Shown here piece by piece: positions 14,647-15,430 of a stretch of 15,430 bases of DNA (positions are counted from its first letter, which is position 1; every line of letters begins with the position of its first letter). The stretch covers positions 1-15,430 of the forward strand of contig JAKLPX010000125.1 in NCBI GenBank assembly GCA_022013635.1, in the 5' to 3' direction. The DNA comes from Candidatus Delongbacteria bacterium (GTDB taxonomy: Bacteria; UBA4055). Position numbers and translations under genes: made by a program. The notes under the pieces were generated by a model that searched no databases, was not told where the DNA came from, and saw only the letters and a list, made by a program, of their open reading frames with translations.

Positions 14647-15430
14647 CTACTTATGGGCGGAAAGTTTAGAGAACAATTCTTTGGTTGCGTTTTTTGCTTT
14701 AGGAAGCATGAATAAGATCACAAAATCATCTACTCTTATATCGTCGTGTCCGTGAGGAATTATCATTTTTTTATCTCTGATGATAACACCGATGATCATG
14801 TCTTTGGGAAATTTTATATCTTTTAAAGGTTTATCGAGAATATCAAGCTTGCCGGCTATTTTAACTTTCATTGTTTCAGCTTTAAGATTAGGTATAGGAT
14901 AGATTGAAATAATCTCTCCCTTTCTGCAGTATGAGAGAATCTCTGATAATGCGAGCGACTCTGTTGAAAAAACGGAATCAATGTCTTGCAGTTCGTTTAT
15001 AATTGAACTTACGGCGATGTTCGTGATATTGCAAACTGCCTTTTGCGCACCGTTCCGTTTGGCAAGAACCGCTGTAATGATATTTTGTTCGTCATTTTCG
15101 GTTACGCAGACAACAAAAGAATCTTTCATATCAAGTTCGGACAGAACGCTTTGATTTGTTCCTGTGCCGTTTATTATAAGAATATTGTCTAACACTTCCG
15201 ACAATTCAGAACACAATTTTTCGTCTTCTTCTACAATAGTGAAATAATCATCGCTCTCATCATAAAGACTCGGCTTCTCTGGATCATAAATTCCTATTCT
15301 CATCATATCTAAGCCAGTTGTTCCAAGATTGACGACAAATCCGGTGGGGATTTCCAGGGTATATTTTCCAAGTTTAGCGTCTATTTCTGTTGCAATCTGC
15401 CCTAAAACTTCTCCAGTTGAAAAATGGGCT
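14647..15430 (-). CDS. trkA: TrkA-family potassium uptake regulator, partial (5' end beyond window)
   Basis: The minus-strand frame is open through the window edge at 15430, so the ATG pair near 15306 is internal, and about 260 C-terminal residues are seen of a protein that is usually about 450. Visible first is a short stretch ending in KYTLEIPTG, then the second RCK nucleotide-binding domain (FVVNLGTTGLDMMRIGIYD, later TIVEEDEKLCSELSEVLDNILIINGTG, and VVCVTENDEQNIITAVLAKRNGAQKAVCNI). Last is a complete RCK_C domain (LDILDKPLKDIKFPKDMIIGVIIRDKKMIIPHG through VILFMLP). TrkA binds NAD(H)/ATP and gates the TrkH channel encoded next. The glycine motif here is GTTG with no full GxGxxG, suggesting that this second domain may bind nucleotide weakly or not at all, as is common for the second half of TrkA. 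Confidence 0.88.
   Translation of the reverse strand, partial: AHFSTGEVLGQIATEIDAKLGKYTLEIPTGFVVNLGTTGLDMMRIGIYDPEKPSLYDESDDYFTIVEEDEKLCSELSEVLDNILIINGTGTNQSVLSELDMKDSFVVCVTENDEQNIITAVLAKRNGAQKAVCNITNIAVSSIINELQDIDSVFSTESLALSEILSYCRKGEIISIYPIPNLKAETMKVKIAGKLDILDKPLKDIKFPKDMIIGVIIRDKKMIIPHGHDDIRVDDFVILFMLPKAKNATKELFSKLSAHK

Noticed and set aside
1..15430. CRISPR arrays, tRNA or rRNA genes
   Set aside because: No regularly spaced direct repeats and no tRNA- or rRNA-like sequence were seen on either strand.

Overview
This 15.4 kb window comes from an AT-rich bacterial chromosome, roughly 35-40% GC by eye. The cell is probably Gram-negative: there are two lipoprotein signal peptides, an RND efflux pump with a periplasmic adaptor, and a GT-C membrane glycosyltransferase. 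The six-bladed beta-propeller lipoprotein and the FemAB-like GNAT protein are styles common in Bacteroidetes/FCB-type anaerobes. The phylum cannot be fixed from sequence alone, and no rRNA, tRNA or CRISPR was seen.

Left part (1-2559, + strand): the 3' part of a WYL-domain regulator, then a AAA ATPase gene whose frame breaks exactly between Walker A and Walker B. The break lies at a run of seven A's in the phase A AAA AAA, so a single -1 slip restores a normal AAA domain of about 548 residues in total. It is either a homopolymer indel or a dnaX-like recoding site.

Efflux operon (2677-8401, + strand): periplasmic adaptor lipoprotein, RND permease and a GT39/ArnT-like glycosyltransferase, tightly packed and with a 4-base overlap between the last two. 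No outer-membrane channel gene is present.

Scarred accessory segment (8402-11103): a decayed transposase N-terminus; a RelB-like/RelE-like toxin-antitoxin operon with a clear promoter and a palindromic operator; and, on the minus strand, an out-of-frame fusion of two paralogous beta-propeller lipoprotein genes. The propeller gene is preceded by a 17-codon ORF that overlaps its neighbours by ATGA on both sides. Upstream of that is the start-less 3' tail of another gene that faintly resembles the end of a radical SAM/SPASM protein. This looks like an accessory locus, possibly peptide-related, that has decayed through insertion and deletion.

Right part (11104-15430): a stand-alone DRB0094-type RNA ligase with its own promoter (+), converging on a FemAB-like GNAT acyltransferase (-), and a trkA-trkH potassium-uptake pair (-) with trkA running off the window edge.

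The observations most worth following are the frame break in the AAA gene, the fused propeller paralogs, and the tiny coupled ORF with the possible SPASM tail beside it.
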